A stretch of DNA of 64,000 nucleotides, from assembly GCF_014705655.1 (NCBI RefSeq), contig NZ_JACXIY010000003.1, forward strand, positions 1-64,000, written 5' to 3'. The stretch comes from Paenibacillus arenilitoris (GTDB lineage Bacteria; Bacillota; Bacilli; Paenibacillales; Paenibacillaceae). Below, in pieces: positions 17,430 to 26,969 of this stretch. How positions within the stretch are numbered: the stretch's first letter is position 1; every line of letters starts with the position of its first letter. The notes under the pieces were generated by a model, which saw only the letters and a program-made list of their open reading frames with translations, had not been told where the DNA came from and ran no database searches. A program made the translations under genes and the position numbers.

Positions 17430-18110
17430 ATGGGCGTGTTAGACAATCGGGTCGCCATTATTAGCGGTGCCGGAACGGGACTCGGCCGGGCAGCATCCAT
17501 ATCCTTCGCCGCGGAAGGCGCGGAGGTCGTTCTTCTGGGGAGACGCAAGCCCAAGCTTGAGGAAACGGCGCAGATCGTCAAGGAGCGCACCGGCAAGGAT
17601 GCGCTCGTCCTGCAGACGGACGTCTCCGACGAGCAGCAGGTTCAGGAAGCCGTGGCCGCTGCACTCGGTCATTTCGGCGGGATCGATATTATGTTGAACA
17701 ACGCCGCCGTATTCGAGCCGGGCACCGTCCTTGAGCTGACGAAGAACGAATGGCAGAACCAAATCGCCGTTAATCTCACCGGCCCGTTCCTGCTCACCAA
17801 AGCCGTCCTGCCGGCTATGCGCAAAGCGAAATACGGCCGAATCATCAATATTACGTCCGGTCTTTCCTGGAACGGCGCGGGCGGCTATGCCGCTTACAGC
17901 GCGGCCAAAGCCGGCCTGGAATCGTTGACCCGCACCCTCGCGGACGAAGAACACGAGCATGGCATTCTCGCCAACCTTTACAATCCCGGCACGCTCCGGA
18001 CGGAGATGCATGCCACCGGCAAAGACCCCGCGATCGTTACGCCGGACCTCGTTCGTCTCGCCAGCCTGCCTCCGGGCGGACCGACGGGAACGATATTGTC
18101 GTACGGTTGA
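17430..18110 (+). CDS. Short-chain dehydrogenase/reductase (SDR)
   Basis: The 226-residue NAD(P)-dependent oxidoreductase has the classical SDR parts: the dinucleotide motif GAGTGLG at about 12-18, NNAA near 90, the catalytic Ser in ITSGLSW, and YSAAK (YxxxK) near 155. It is somewhat shorter than the usual 245-255 residues, mostly at the C-terminus (ends PTGTILSYG). CGGAGGAA precedes the ATG. The substrate cannot be inferred. A strong terminator follows at once. Confidence 0.92.
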   Translation: MGVLDNRVAIISGAGTGLGRAASISFAAEGAEVVLLGRRKPKLEETAQIVKERTGKDALVLQTDVSDEQQVQEAVAAALGHFGGIDIMLNNAAVFEPGTVLELTKNEWQNQIAVNLTGPFLLTKAVLPAMRKAKYGRIINITSGLSWNGAGGYAAYSAAKAGLESLTRTLADEEHEHGILANLYNPGTLRTEMHATGKDPAIVTPDLVRLASLPPGGPTGTILSYG

Positions 18111-18118
18111 CGGGGAGC

Positions 18119-18168
18119 AAAGAAAACGGCACCTTCCTTTTCTCGAAAGGACGGTGCCGTTTTCTTTC
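18119..18168. terminator. Bidirectional terminator between SDR and zapA
   Basis: A long near-perfect stem flanked by AAAGAAAA and TTTTCTTT closes a TCTCG-type loop. Tracts of A and T on both sides allow it to serve both convergent genes. Confidence 0.85.
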
Positions 18169-18211
18169 CCGCCAAAATCGCCTCATTCCGCCTAGCCCTC
18201 GCCTGGCGGCA

Positions 18212-21172
18212 TCAGCTCTGCTCGATCAGCTCGATCCATTCGTTGTATTCGGTCTGAAGCTTCGAATACTCGTTCTTCAGCTTATGATGCTGCTCGAGCA
18301 GCTGCCTATGATCTTCGGCCAGCCGCTCGGCCGAACGGGCGGCTTCCTCTCTCTCGTACGTCAGCGCTTCCGCCGCGCTCGCCGCTTCGTCCCGCTCGGC
18401 GGCAAGCTTCTCGGCTCTGCGCCGCGCTTCATCGCGCTCGTCCGCAAGCTTCGCGGTATGCCCGTACAGCTCCTCTCGCTGCTCGGTCGACGCCGCCGCC
18501 TCCCGCATCGCCCGCTCAAGCTGTTCGCGCAGATCCGCCTCGGCCGTCTCACGGTCTTGCATCCGCTGCTCAAGCCGCTTCAAGTCGGCTTCGGTCTGCT
18601 CCGCCTGCCGCTTCTCCGTCTGCAGCAGCTCGCTAAGCTCCCGCTCCCGCGCCGCCGCCGCTTCGAGCTGCTGGGCCGCGATCCGCTCTCGCGCGGCCGT
18701 CAGCTCAAGCTGCTCGGTCAGCAGCCGCTCCCGCTCCTCATATTGCTCAAGCTTCGCCTTGAAGCTCTGTTCGCTTTCCGCGGCGGATGCCGCAATCTGC
18801 TCGATCTGGTCGAGCTGCTCCTTCAGCTTGCCGATGGTCGTCTCGTAATCGTGGCGCTGCTGAAGCAGCAGCTCCTCCTGATTCACCGCCAGCTGCTCCA
18901 GCTTCTCTTCGTGCTCGGCGGAGAGCTGGCTCAGCAGCTCCTCGTGCTCCGCCGCCAGACGCTCGGCGTCGGCTCTCCGCTGGGCGTCCGAACGGTTCCG
19001 GCTCTCGGACTCGGCCTGCTTCAGCTGCTCTTCATGCTCGAGCTCAAGCTCGATGAGCCTTTCTTCGTAACCGTCGGCTTGCCGCTTCAGCCGCTCTTCG
19101 CGATCGGCGGCAAGCTCCCCAAGCTGCGCCTCGTGCTCCGCCGCTTGACGCTCGGCATCGGATTTGCGCTCTTCTTGCAATTCCGCCATGCGCGCCGTGC
19201 TTTCCGCGGCCAGCCGCTCAAGCCGCTCTTCATAAGCCGCTTCCTGCTCCAATAGACGCTCTTCGTAGCCGTCGGACAGACGTTTCATCCGCTCTTCGCG
19301 ATCGGCGGCAAGCTGCTTCAGCTGCTCTTCATGCGCCGCGGCAAGCCGTTCGGCATCCGCCCTGCGCAAGGCTTCCGACCGCTCCAGGCGCTCCTTGCTC
19401 TCCGCGTCCGCTAGCTGCAGCTTTTCCTCGCTTTCCGCTGCGGCCAGCTTCAGCCTATCTTCGTACTCCGCCGTTACTGACCTCAGCTTCTCCTCATGCT
19501 CTGCAGCGGCTTGCTTCAGCTTCTCCTCGTGCTCCGCGGCAAGCTGCTTGAACAGCTCGTCGCTCTCCTCTTCGGCCAGCTTCAGCCGCCCCGCCTGCTC
19601 GAGCTCCATCCTGCGCGCAAGCTCCGTCTTCTCCTGTTCGAGCGCTTGCAGCTGAAGATGATACAATTCGTCCATTTCGTCCCGCTGTTTCTCGAGCTCG
19701 GCCTGCAGCGTAATTCGGAATTGCTCCCTCTCGTTCGTACGGGCATGCTCCGCTTCTTCCTGCTCCAGCTGCAGTTGAAGAATAAGCTCCTCCTGCCGCT
19801 TAAGCCGTTCTTCGAGCTCAAGCCGCTCGGTCTGCTTCTGCTGCTCCCGCTCCTCCGCTTCCTTCAGCCGGTTCAGCAGCTCCGTTGCCCGCTTGTCCGC
19901 GGCCGATACATGACTTCGCTCCTGGGCAAGCTTCTGCTCCAGCTCGCCGACCTGCGCCGACGCTTCGCCGCCTGCCTCCCGCAGCTCCTCGAGCTCCCGA
20001 TGAAGCTCGCCGAGCTTGCCGTTTGCCAGTTCCAGCCGGTGCTCATGCTCGATTCGCTCCTGCTCCAGCTGCGCGTACGTCGTCCGGAAGGACTCCTCCT
20101 GCTCCATCGCCAGGGCGAGCTGCTCGTCCGCCTCGGCGATGCGCCGCTCGAGCGTTTCCTTCTCGGCCGTCCAGCTTTGCTGAAGCTCGGCGATTTGCGC
20201 TTGCAGACGGCCTCTCTCTTCCAGCCAGCCGTTTCGCCTGCGCTCCAAGTCCGCCCGGTAAGCCTGTTCGGTCTCCGCCGCTTGCAGCTGCCAAGCCTGC
20301 TCCCGTTTCCCGTTCAGCCGCTCCTGCTCGGCTTTCGCCGCCTCGGCCTCCGCAAGCCAGGCTTGCTCCCGCTCGGCCCATTTGCTCCGCCAGTTCTCCT
20401 CCGCTTCGGCAAGGACGGCCTCCTTCTCGGCCGCCGCCGCTTCGAGCGCGGCTTCCCGCTCGGCCATTGCCGCCGCAAGCGCCTCCTCCCGCGACTCCGT
20501 AAGCGACGCGGCCAGCTCTTCCTTGCCGCGCTGCAGCTCGGCACGCTCGGCGTCGAACGCCTGCAGCCGTGCCGCCAATTCCTCTTCCTTCGACCGTGCC
20601 AGCTCATCCAGCTGCTCCTGCTTCTCCTTCGCCAGCTGTGCAAGCTGCTCGTCCTTCTTATTCCGCAGTGCGGCAAGCCGGTCGACATTTTCCTGCGTCA
20701 GGCGCATGATCGTCTCTTCCTGCGCCTTAAGCGCTTCGGCAGCGGCGGTTTGCTGCGCGGAAGCCTGCTCCGCCGCGAGCGCGAGCATTTCCGCCAGCTC
20801 CGCCTCCGCCGCGGCCTTCGCCGACGCCAGCTGCTCTTCCGCGGAGCGCCTCGCTTCGGCAAGCTCGTCCTGCAGGGCGGCAGCCCGCTGCTGAATCTGC
20901 TCATGCTGCCGCTGGATCAGATGCAGCTTCGCTTCCTCTTCCTGAAGCCGCGTATTGTCCCGCCGCAGACGGAACACTTCCTCCGTGATTTGCACGGCCG
21001 ACAGCACCGCCAGCTTCGGCATGTCGAGGCGCGGATACCCTTTGGCGAGCTTCTTCATGCTCTCGTCGATCGAGCTGGCGACCCTTTTCATATAATCGAC
21101 GTTGGAATGACCTTTCAGTTTATATTGAACCCCATATATATCAACCGTAACGACCGTTTGTTCAGCATCCAT
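18212..21172 (-). CDS. zapA: ZapA-like cell division protein with giant coiled-coil extension
   Basis: The 986-residue protein begins with a ZapA domain (about 1-90). It reads TVDIYGVQYKLKGHSNVDYM at about 10-29, then ASSIDESMKKLAKGYPRLD and a helix with VLSAVQITEEVFRLR. ZapA bundles FtsZ filaments and is normally only 85-110 residues. Here the ZapA helix runs on into about 890 residues of nearly unbroken Glu/Ala/Leu/Gln/Arg coiled coil. In the middle, degenerate blocks such as AAEHEEKLKQ and ADREERLKR recur. The upstream frame is open for 32 more codons, but AAGGGAGGA precedes the ATG at 21172 and the domain starts there. Its place after pheT matches Bacillus, where zapA lies two genes downstream of pheT. 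A direct role at the septum is inferred. Confidence 0.85.
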   Translation of the reverse strand: MDAEQTVVTVDIYGVQYKLKGHSNVDYMKRVASSIDESMKKLAKGYPRLDMPKLAVLSAVQITEEVFRLRRDNTRLQEEEAKLHLIQRQHEQIQQRAAALQDELAEARRSAEEQLASAKAAAEAELAEMLALAAEQASAQQTAAAEALKAQEETIMRLTQENVDRLAALRNKKDEQLAQLAKEKQEQLDELARSKEEELAARLQAFDAERAELQRGKEELAASLTESREEALAAAMAEREAALEAAAAEKEAVLAEAEENWRSKWAEREQAWLAEAEAAKAEQERLNGKREQAWQLQAAETEQAYRADLERRRNGWLEERGRLQAQIAELQQSWTAEKETLERRIAEADEQLALAMEQEESFRTTYAQLEQERIEHEHRLELANGKLGELHRELEELREAGGEASAQVGELEQKLAQERSHVSAADKRATELLNRLKEAEEREQQKQTERLELEERLKRQEELILQLQLEQEEAEHARTNEREQFRITLQAELEKQRDEMDELYHLQLQALEQEKTELARRMELEQAGRLKLAEEESDELFKQLAAEHEEKLKQAAAEHEEKLRSVTAEYEDRLKLAAAESEEKLQLADAESKERLERSEALRRADAERLAAAHEEQLKQLAADREERMKRLSDGYEERLLEQEAAYEERLERLAAESTARMAELQEERKSDAERQAAEHEAQLGELAADREERLKRQADGYEERLIELELEHEEQLKQAESESRNRSDAQRRADAERLAAEHEELLSQLSAEHEEKLEQLAVNQEELLLQQRHDYETTIGKLKEQLDQIEQIAASAAESEQSFKAKLEQYEERERLLTEQLELTAARERIAAQQLEAAAARERELSELLQTEKRQAEQTEADLKRLEQRMQDRETAEADLREQLERAMREAAASTEQREELYGHTAKLADERDEARRRAEKLAAERDEAASAAEALTYEREEAARSAERLAEDHRQLLEQHHKLKNEYSKLQTEYNEWIELIEQS

Positions 21173-21200
21173 TAAGGCGAATCCTCCCTTGTCCGTGTAG

Positions 21201-21365
21201 AGCCAAGTGTAAACGGCTGGCGCCGGCCTTTGGCGGCAAAAGCTCGTTTCGCGATGAAATAGAAGCAAGTCTATAATGGCTGATCCTATAAGCGCTTCTA
21301 TTTCAAGTGTAAACGGCTGGAGCCTGCCTCATGCGGCATAAAGCTGCGTCTCGCGGCGGTTTCCA
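21201..21365. repeat. Duplicated 60-65-bp spacer element with a hairpin between copies
   Basis: AAGTGTAAACGGCTGG occurs at 21205-21220 and again exactly 100 bp on at 21305-21320. Similarity continues for about 45 bp after each (GCC-GCCT, GCGGCA, AAAGCT, CTCGCG blocks). Between them GAAATAGAAGC (about 21255) pairs with GCTTCTATTTC (about 21292). The element forms the 5' flank of zapA and could hold its promoter region; on the minus strand TATAG-type boxes lie inside. Confidence 0.6.
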
Positions 21366-21380
21366 TAGCCTCGGCATCAT

Positions 21381-21427
21381 ATAAAAAGCCGCATCATAGC
21401 TCACTAGGAACTATTTCGATGCGGCTT
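21381..21427 (-). terminator. Terminator of pheST
   Basis: On the minus strand AAGCCGCATC and GATGCGGCTT form a 10-bp stem with an inner ATAG/CTAT pairing, followed by TTTTTATAT. It separates pheT from zapA. Confidence 0.8.
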
Positions 21428-21441
21428 GAAGGGTTTCCTGC

Positions 21442-23883
21442 CTACTTGCGCAATTCCGCCCCAAAAGATTGTTCGAAATTCGCGACGACTTTGCCGTGCA
21501 GCTCGGCGACCTCTTCATCGGTCAGCGTACGCTCGCCGTGGCGGTATACGAGCGACAAAGCGACGCTCTTCTTGCCCGCGCCGAGCTTCTCTCCCGTATA
21601 GACGTCGAACACGCGAACGGACTCCAGCAGCTCGCCCGCCGTCTCCCACGCCGCGCCGGTCAGCCCCGCCGCCGCAACCTCGCTGCCCACGACGACCGCG
21701 ATGTCGCGCTGCATCGCCGGATAGCGCGGAAGCGCCTTATAGACGATATCCGAGTTCGCGAGTTCGTAGAGCAAGTCGAGGCCGATCTCGAGCACGTACG
21801 TATCCGCGAGATCCGCTTCAAGCTGAAGCTGCGGATGAAGCTGGCCGACGTAACCGATCACTTCCGGTCCGCGCGTCGTCTCAAGCACGACGGCCGCCGT
21901 CCGTCCCGGATGGAAGTGCTCCGGCTGCGCCGCCGCGTAAGATACCTTATCGGCAACGCCAAGCACCGCGAACACCGTCTCCAGAATGCCCTTCGCATCG
22001 TAAAAATCGACCGGAACCGCCTTGGCGTTCCACTGCGCCTCCGTCCGGCTGCCCGTCAGCAGCGCCGCGAAGCGGTGCTTCTCCTGCGGCAGGCGCGTCA
22101 GGCGCTCCTCGTCCGTATGGAAGACGCTGCCGATTTCGAAAATCGCCGCCGATTCGTTTTTGCGGTTGCGGTTATAAGCCGCCGTCTCGAGCAGCTGCGC
22201 GACAAGCGTCGTCCGCAGCACGCTGCGGTCCTCGCTCATCGGCATCGCGAGCCGAACCGCCCGCGCCTCCTCGGCGAGGGATGGGAACTGCGCCGTCCGG
22301 GCCGGGCTCGTGAACGAATAGCTGACGACCTCGTGAAGGCCCGCGTCCGTAAGCCGCTTGCGCAGCTCGCGCCTAATCGCCTGAGGCTTCGTCAGCGCGC
22401 CGGGCACCGCGTCGCCGTGGATGAGCGTCGTCGGAATTTCATCGTAGCCGTGCAGGCGCGCGACTTCCTCGATCAGATCGACGGGGCGCGTAATGTCGCC
22501 GCGGCGCGACGGCACGCCGACCGTGAACACGTCGCTGCCGGACACTTCATGGTCGAAGTTAAGGCGGCTGAAAATCGTCTGCACCTCGAGTCTCGACAGG
22601 TCGGTTCCGAGGAAACGGTTAATCCGCTCCAGCGATACGTCTACTTGGACCGGCTGGACGTCCTTCGTTCTCGCTTCTACGATGCCTTCCGTCACGAGGC
22701 CCTGCGCCAGCTCGGCAATCAAGGATGCCGCGCGGTCGAGCGCAGGAATGACGCGCGCCGGATCGACTTCCTTCTCGAAGCGGATGCTCGCGTCGGAGCG
22801 CAAGCCGAGCTGGCGGGACGTCTTGCGGATCGTGCCGCCGTCGAACCTCGCGGACTCCAGCAGGATGTTGACGGTCCCGTCCGTAACCTCGGTATTCGCG
22901 CCGCCCATTACGCCCGCAAGACCGATGGGAGAGTTGCCGTCGGTAATGAGCAGCATATGCGGCTCCAGCTTGCGCTCCTGATCGTCCAGCGTCACGAGCG
23001 TCTCGCCTTCTCTCGCCAGGCGCACGTCGATGCGTCCGCCGGGAATGCGGTCCGCGTCGAAAGCGTGCAGCGGCTGGCCGTATTCCAGCATGACGAAGTT
23101 CGTCACGTCGACGACATTGTTGATCGGACGCACGCCCGCCGCCATCAGGCGGTTTTGCAGCCATAGCGGAGACGGGCCGACTTTGACGTCCTTAATGTAA
23201 CGGGCCGTATAATGCGAGCACTGCTCCGGCGCGCTGATCGTAACGGACACGAGCCCTTCCGTGCGAATCGCCGCATGGTTCACCTCGCCGCCCGGCAAGC
23301 GGACCTCGCGTCCGGTGAGCGCCCCGATCTCGTACGCCGCTCCCAGCATGCTGAGACAGTCGGAACGGTTAGGCGTCAGATCGAGCTCGAGCACCTCGTC
23401 GTCGAGCCCGAGCAGGTCGACGACCGGCGTGCCGATCTTCGCCGTCTCCGGCAGGACGAGAATGCCCTCCTGCTGCTCCTTCGGCAGCAGCTTCTCGTTC
23501 AGGCCCAGCTCCTTCGCCGAGCAGATCATCCCTTGCGATTCGACGCCGCGAAGCTTCGCCCGCTTGATTTTGAAGTCGCCCGGCAGGACGGCTCCGATGA
23601 CGGCGACGGGCACGTGCTGGCCGGCGTCGACGTTTTTGGCGCCGCAGACGATCTGGAGCTCCTCGCCAGTGCCGACGTCCACCTTGCACACATTCAGCTT
23701 ATCCGCGTCGGGATGCTTTTCCTTCGATTTCACGAAGCCGACGACGACGCCGCTTACGCCTTTGTTGCGGGATTCGACGGCGTCGATCTCGATGCCGCCG
23801 CGCGTCATTTTTTCCGCCAGCTCCGCTCCCGTGTAGCCGGACAGGTCGATATATTCGCTTAGCCATTTATAGGATACGTTCAT
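21442..23883 (-). CDS. pheT: Phenylalanyl-tRNA synthetase beta subunit
   Basis: The 813-residue beta chain has the usual domain order. An EMAP-like tRNA-binding domain (about 40-150, with HPDADKLNVCKVD and RGVESQGMICS) is followed by B3/B4 (editing, about 210-380), B5 (about 400-475) and the catalytic-like core. The C-terminal FDX-ACB anticodon-binding domain (about 718-812) carries YPAMQRDIAVVV and the closing TLTDEEVAELHGKV. Length matches the bacterial family. It starts 28 bp after pheS; the pair forms the alpha2beta2 enzyme that charges tRNA-Phe. A terminator follows. Confidence 0.98.
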   Translation of the reverse strand: MNVSYKWLSEYIDLSGYTGAELAEKMTRGGIEIDAVESRNKGVSGVVVGFVKSKEKHPDADKLNVCKVDVGTGEELQIVCGAKNVDAGQHVPVAVIGAVLPGDFKIKRAKLRGVESQGMICSAKELGLNEKLLPKEQQEGILVLPETAKIGTPVVDLLGLDDEVLELDLTPNRSDCLSMLGAAYEIGALTGREVRLPGGEVNHAAIRTEGLVSVTISAPEQCSHYTARYIKDVKVGPSPLWLQNRLMAAGVRPINNVVDVTNFVMLEYGQPLHAFDADRIPGGRIDVRLAREGETLVTLDDQERKLEPHMLLITDGNSPIGLAGVMGGANTEVTDGTVNILLESARFDGGTIRKTSRQLGLRSDASIRFEKEVDPARVIPALDRAASLIAELAQGLVTEGIVEARTKDVQPVQVDVSLERINRFLGTDLSRLEVQTIFSRLNFDHEVSGSDVFTVGVPSRRGDITRPVDLIEEVARLHGYDEIPTTLIHGDAVPGALTKPQAIRRELRKRLTDAGLHEVVSYSFTSPARTAQFPSLAEEARAVRLAMPMSEDRSVLRTTLVAQLLETAAYNRNRKNESAAIFEIGSVFHTDEERLTRLPQEKHRFAALLTGSRTEAQWNAKAVPVDFYDAKGILETVFAVLGVADKVSYAAAQPEHFHPGRTAAVVLETTRGPEVIGYVGQLHPQLQLEADLADTYVLEIGLDLLYELANSDIVYKALPRYPAMQRDIAVVVGSEVAAAGLTGAAWETAGELLESVRVFDVYTGEKLGAGKKSVALSLVYRHGERTLTDEEVAELHGKVVANFEQSFGAELRK

Positions 23884-23911
23884 GTCTCTCTTCCCTTCCT
23901 TTCCTCTTCGT

Positions 23912-24946
23912 TCACATTCTCGCGAATTGGTTCAAGAACCGCAGGTCGTTCGTGTAAAAATGGCGGATGTCGTCAATGCCGTACTTGAGCAGCGCGATCC
24001 GCTCGACGCCCATGCCGAACGCGAAGCCGCTGACCTCCTCGGGATCGTAGCCGCCCATTTCGAGAACGCGCGGATGCACCATGCCGCAGCCGAGAATTTC
24101 GAGCCAGCCCGTCTGCTTGCACATCCGGCAGCCGCGGCCGCCGCATTGCACGCAGGTCACGTCAACCTCGGCGCTCGGCTCCGTGAACGGGAAGAAGCTT
24201 GGCCGGAGGCGGATTTGCGCCTGCGCCCCGAACATTTGCTGCACGAATTGCAGCAGCGTTCCCTTCAAATCGCTCATGCGGATGTTTTTGTCGATGACGA
24301 GCCCTTCGATTTGGTTGAACTGGAACGAATGCGTCGCGTCGTCGTCGTCGCGGCGGTACACCTTGCCCGGGCAAATGACTTTGACGGGCGTCTTGCCGTT
24401 CATCGCCTTCATCGTGCGGACCTGCACGGGCGACGTATGCGTGCGCATCAGAATCTCGTCCGTGACGTAGAACGAATCCTGCATATCGCGCGCCGGATGG
24501 TTCTTAGGCAAATTAAGCGCCTCGAAGTTGTAATAGTCCTCCTCCACCTCGGGACCCTCCGCGATCGAGTAGCCAAGCCCGATAAATATATCCTCGATTT
24601 CCTGCGCCACCTTGTTCAGCGGGTGAACCGCCCCCGTCGGCAGCGGCTTGCCCGGCAGCGTAACGTCCAGCGTCTCCGCCAGCAGGCGGTTGTTCGTCTC
24701 CGCTTGCAGGAACGCCTCCTGCTTCTCGTCAATGACCGCCTCGATCGCCGAGCGGACGTCGTTGGCCACCTGCCCGATCAGCGGGCGCTCTTCGACGCTA
24801 AGGCCGCCCATGCCGCGCAGAATCTCGGTCAAAGCGCCCTTCTTGCCCAAATATTTGACGCGCAAATCGTTCAGCTGCTGCGGGGATTCCACCTTCTGAA
24901 GCTCTTGAAGCGCTTCGCCGCGCAGTTGTTCCAATCTTTCCTTCAT
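23912..24946 (-). CDS. pheS: Phenylalanyl-tRNA synthetase alpha subunit
   Basis: The 344-residue catalytic chain has the same length as Bacillus PheS. The coiled-coil N-terminus (about 1-85) is followed by the class II core with [20 protein letters not shown] (motif 2/3 area) and [17 protein letters not shown] (motif 3) near the end. An upstream ATGATG at 24973 lacks an SD. GGAGG nine bases before the ATG at 24946 fixes the start. Expression is controlled by a T-box leader that reads the charging of tRNA-Phe. Confidence 0.98.
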   Translation of the reverse strand: MKERLEQLRGEALQELQKVESPQQLNDLRVKYLGKKGALTEILRGMGGLSVEERPLIGQVANDVRSAIEAVIDEKQEAFLQAETNNRLLAETLDVTLPGKPLPTGAVHPLNKVAQEIEDIFIGLGYSIAEGPEVEEDYYNFEALNLPKNHPARDMQDSFYVTDEILMRTHTSPVQVRTMKAMNGKTPVKVICPGKVYRRDDDDATHSFQFNQIEGLVIDKNIRMSDLKGTLLQFVQQMFGAQAQIRLRPSFFPFTEPSAEVDVTCVQCGGRGCRMCKQTGWLEILGCGMVHPRVLEMGGYDPEEVSGFAFGMGVERIALLKYGIDDIRHFYTNDLRFLNQFARM

Positions 24947-24983
24947 CTCTGTTCGCCTCCGTATCTTCATCATGCTTTGGAAA

Positions 24984-25307
24984 ACAAAAAAGGCCCTTTC
25001 TCCCAGAAGGGACGAAAGAACCGTGGTACCACCCTAATTCGGATTGCTTCGATTCGCGCGTGCTTAACGGCGCGGCGCGCAGCGTATGCGGCTTGCCTGG
25101 CCAATCGGATCGCAATCCCTTTATCCCGTAACGGCGGGAACCGGACCTTCCCTACTTGCGCCAATCGGCGGTTCAGGCGTCTGCTCCGGAGCGAACTTCG
25201 GCAGCCTGATTTCACGAAGACGCTCTCAATCTGCGGCGTCTTCTCCCTGTGCGAAAGCACTGCTTACTTTTCTCCATCGTCGCTTTGCTGCGTATATGGA
25301 AACATTA
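24984..25307 (-). promoter_or_regulatory. T-box leader of pheST
   Basis: The conserved T-box AGGGTGGTACCACGG reads on the minus strand at 25035-25021. It is followed by a hairpin with GTCCCTTCTGGGAGAAAGGG and a T-run (about 25013-24986) that forms the intrinsic terminator. The transcript would start near 25307, giving a leader of about 320 nt, the usual size. Uncharged tRNA-Phe should stabilise the antiterminator through its CCA end. A UUC specifier is expected in stem I; a candidate lies in GTCTTCGTG (about 25220), but I could not fold stem I with certainty. Confidence 0.93.
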
Positions 25308-25313
25308 ATCTTT

Positions 25314-25342
25314 ATTATATGCAATCTGTTGCAGCGTTGCAA
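25314..25342 (-). promoter_or_regulatory. Promoter of the T-box/pheST transcript
   Basis: On the minus strand TTGCAA (25342-25337) and a perfect TATAAT (25319-25314) are separated by exactly 17 bp, a good housekeeping promoter. Confidence 0.8.
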
Positions 25343-25378
25343 CCGTTAAAGGTTCACGTATTCCTATGGCTTGCCGGC

Positions 25379-26965
25379 TTATCCGTCCACCAATTTCAGA
25401 ATCCAGTCTTTGATGTCAACGGTTCGCAATGTTTTGGGCCGGGAATTCGTTCCGGTTACGATTAATGGAACAAGCGAATCCAGTTCATGCAGCGAACCGT
25501 GGGCCCCTCCGTTGATATGGGTAGGAGAGCTTTCGCCGACGATTTCATATCCCGGCTGCGCCGTGACGACAACGTATTTTCCTTCATGAGAATTCATGGA
25601 ACCGTATAGTCTGGCAAGTACGTCGGGATACCTTCCATACTTGATCCGGTTGTTCGTTATTGAAATATCCAGGACGTCGAGGTCGCCCGACACCGTCCAC
25701 GTTTGCCCATATTCATCCTCGTATTTTCCCCGGGGACGATAAACAAGCGTTTTGCCGCTTTTCCCTGCGGCGACAACAATATTTTTATCGTCTTTCATAG
25801 CGATGATATCGAGCTTTTCCTCGTTTTTCAAAAGCTTCGCGATGTCGGTTAGCTCCACCTTGGCATCTATCGAATAAACATAAGCCATCCGTTCGTTGGC
25901 GGCGATCGCAATTTGATCCCCGGTCCTTACAGGTTGATTCAATTTTGCTATACGGTACCGGTTCAAAAGCGGCCTTAAATCGACAGTGGCTGCGTCCCGA
26001 TCATCATATACATAGCTTTGCCCGCTGTCTCCCATGACGATCCAAATGGCTTTTTTTGTGGCTTGATCCCATGAACCGAAAGCGCCCAGCACCTCCTGCA
26101 GCGCTCGATCGGCTTTTTCGATCCCTCTGAGCTCGGAAGGGCCTTTTCTATGGAGGACGTGATCATTACCGGGAAAATAAGTTATCGTGACCGTTGGAAG
26201 TTTATTTTGTTTAATAAGATAAGCGGTTTCCCGCGCGGAAAATTCGTCGTTCATCCCGTATTTTTTCCAGACTGCCGTATCCAGGATATGATTCGAATCT
26301 TGCTGCGCAAGCGCCGCATAGGATAACCGTTTCGGTCCTGTTACTTTGATTTGCTTCGGCAAATGCGTGCTGGCCGCCATCATCTGCGGCACATTCAAGG
26401 TATGCTCCGTTTTACCTCTGAATACCACGGCATTGATCGATGCGGAGTCCTTCCCTTTTTCAGCCAGCTCTTCGTGGATCGTCTTCGTTTTTTTGTTCAA
26501 TTGAACTTGATTCAACTGATAGACGGCATCCATCAATACTTGCGGCTGATCGATCTTTAACGCTTCCTTGGCGCCATTGCCGTAAAAAATCATGCGTCCT
26601 TCTTTGCCGCTGTACCAGACGAGTCCAGGTACTTTATGCCGGTCTGCATACGCTCCCGTTAATATTGTGCTGTCTATCGTCACGGACATCGTGGGGAACG
26701 AACTGACGACCTGCGGATAATAGTTTCCATTATTGAGCAAAAACCGCAAAGCGGGAGCGCGTCCTTCTTGAATCGCCTTACGCAGAGGCTTGTCCATTAT
26801 AGAATCAATGATAATAAAAATGACAGGTTTGCCATTTTGATTTGCATTGATACCGGATTTGGCATTCAGTTGATTGATCCGCCGTCCGGATTCCGCGTTG
26901 CAGCCGGCAACAAGCAAACCCGCGCATAAGATTAACGCGATGATCATTTTTCCTCTTGCTCGCAT
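25379..26965 (-). CDS. Type I phosphodiesterase/nucleotide pyrophosphatase-family lipoprotein
   Basis: The 528-residue secreted lipoprotein has a signal peptide with lipobox LVAGC and the alkaline-phosphatase-superfamily core of PF01663. IFIIIDS supplies the first metal aspartate. SFPTMSVTIDSTILTG carries the nucleophilic Thr, and GAYADRHKVPG follows. YFPGNDHVLHRKGP and MGDSGQS give later metal ligands; the usual SDHG-type motif is GDSGQ, so one His ligand may be altered. An ATG four codons upstream abuts AAAAAGGG. The ATG at 26965 has GGGATGG about eight bases away and is preferred. It starts 4 bp after the stop of a 35-codon remnant. It probably hydrolyses phosphodiesters or phospholipid head groups outside the cell. 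Confidence 0.8.
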   Translation of the reverse strand: MRARGKMIIALILCAGLLVAGCNAESGRRINQLNAKSGINANQNGKPVIFIIIDSIMDKPLRKAIQEGRAPALRFLLNNGNYYPQVVSSFPTMSVTIDSTILTGAYADRHKVPGLVWYSGKEGRMIFYGNGAKEALKIDQPQVLMDAVYQLNQVQLNKKTKTIHEELAEKGKDSASINAVVFRGKTEHTLNVPQMMAASTHLPKQIKVTGPKRLSYAALAQQDSNHILDTAVWKKYGMNDEFSARETAYLIKQNKLPTVTITYFPGNDHVLHRKGPSELRGIEKADRALQEVLGAFGSWDQATKKAIWIVMGDSGQSYVYDDRDAATVDLRPLLNRYRIAKLNQPVRTGDQIAIAANERMAYVYSIDAKVELTDIAKLLKNEEKLDIIAMKDDKNIVVAAGKSGKTLVYRPRGKYEDEYGQTWTVSGDLDVLDISITNNRIKYGRYPDVLARLYGSMNSHEGKYVVVTAQPGYEIVGESSPTHINGGAHGSLHELDSLVPLIVTGTNSRPKTLRTVDIKDWILKLVDG

Positions 26966-26969
26966 AGGA

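Noticed and set aside
18107..21175. Long plus-strand frames (382 and 559 codons) opposite the ZapA coiled coil
   Set aside because: They are antisense shadows: GAG/GAA/CTG-rich coding on the minus strand leaves the complementary frame open. The Leu/Arg-rich products have no SD or domain.
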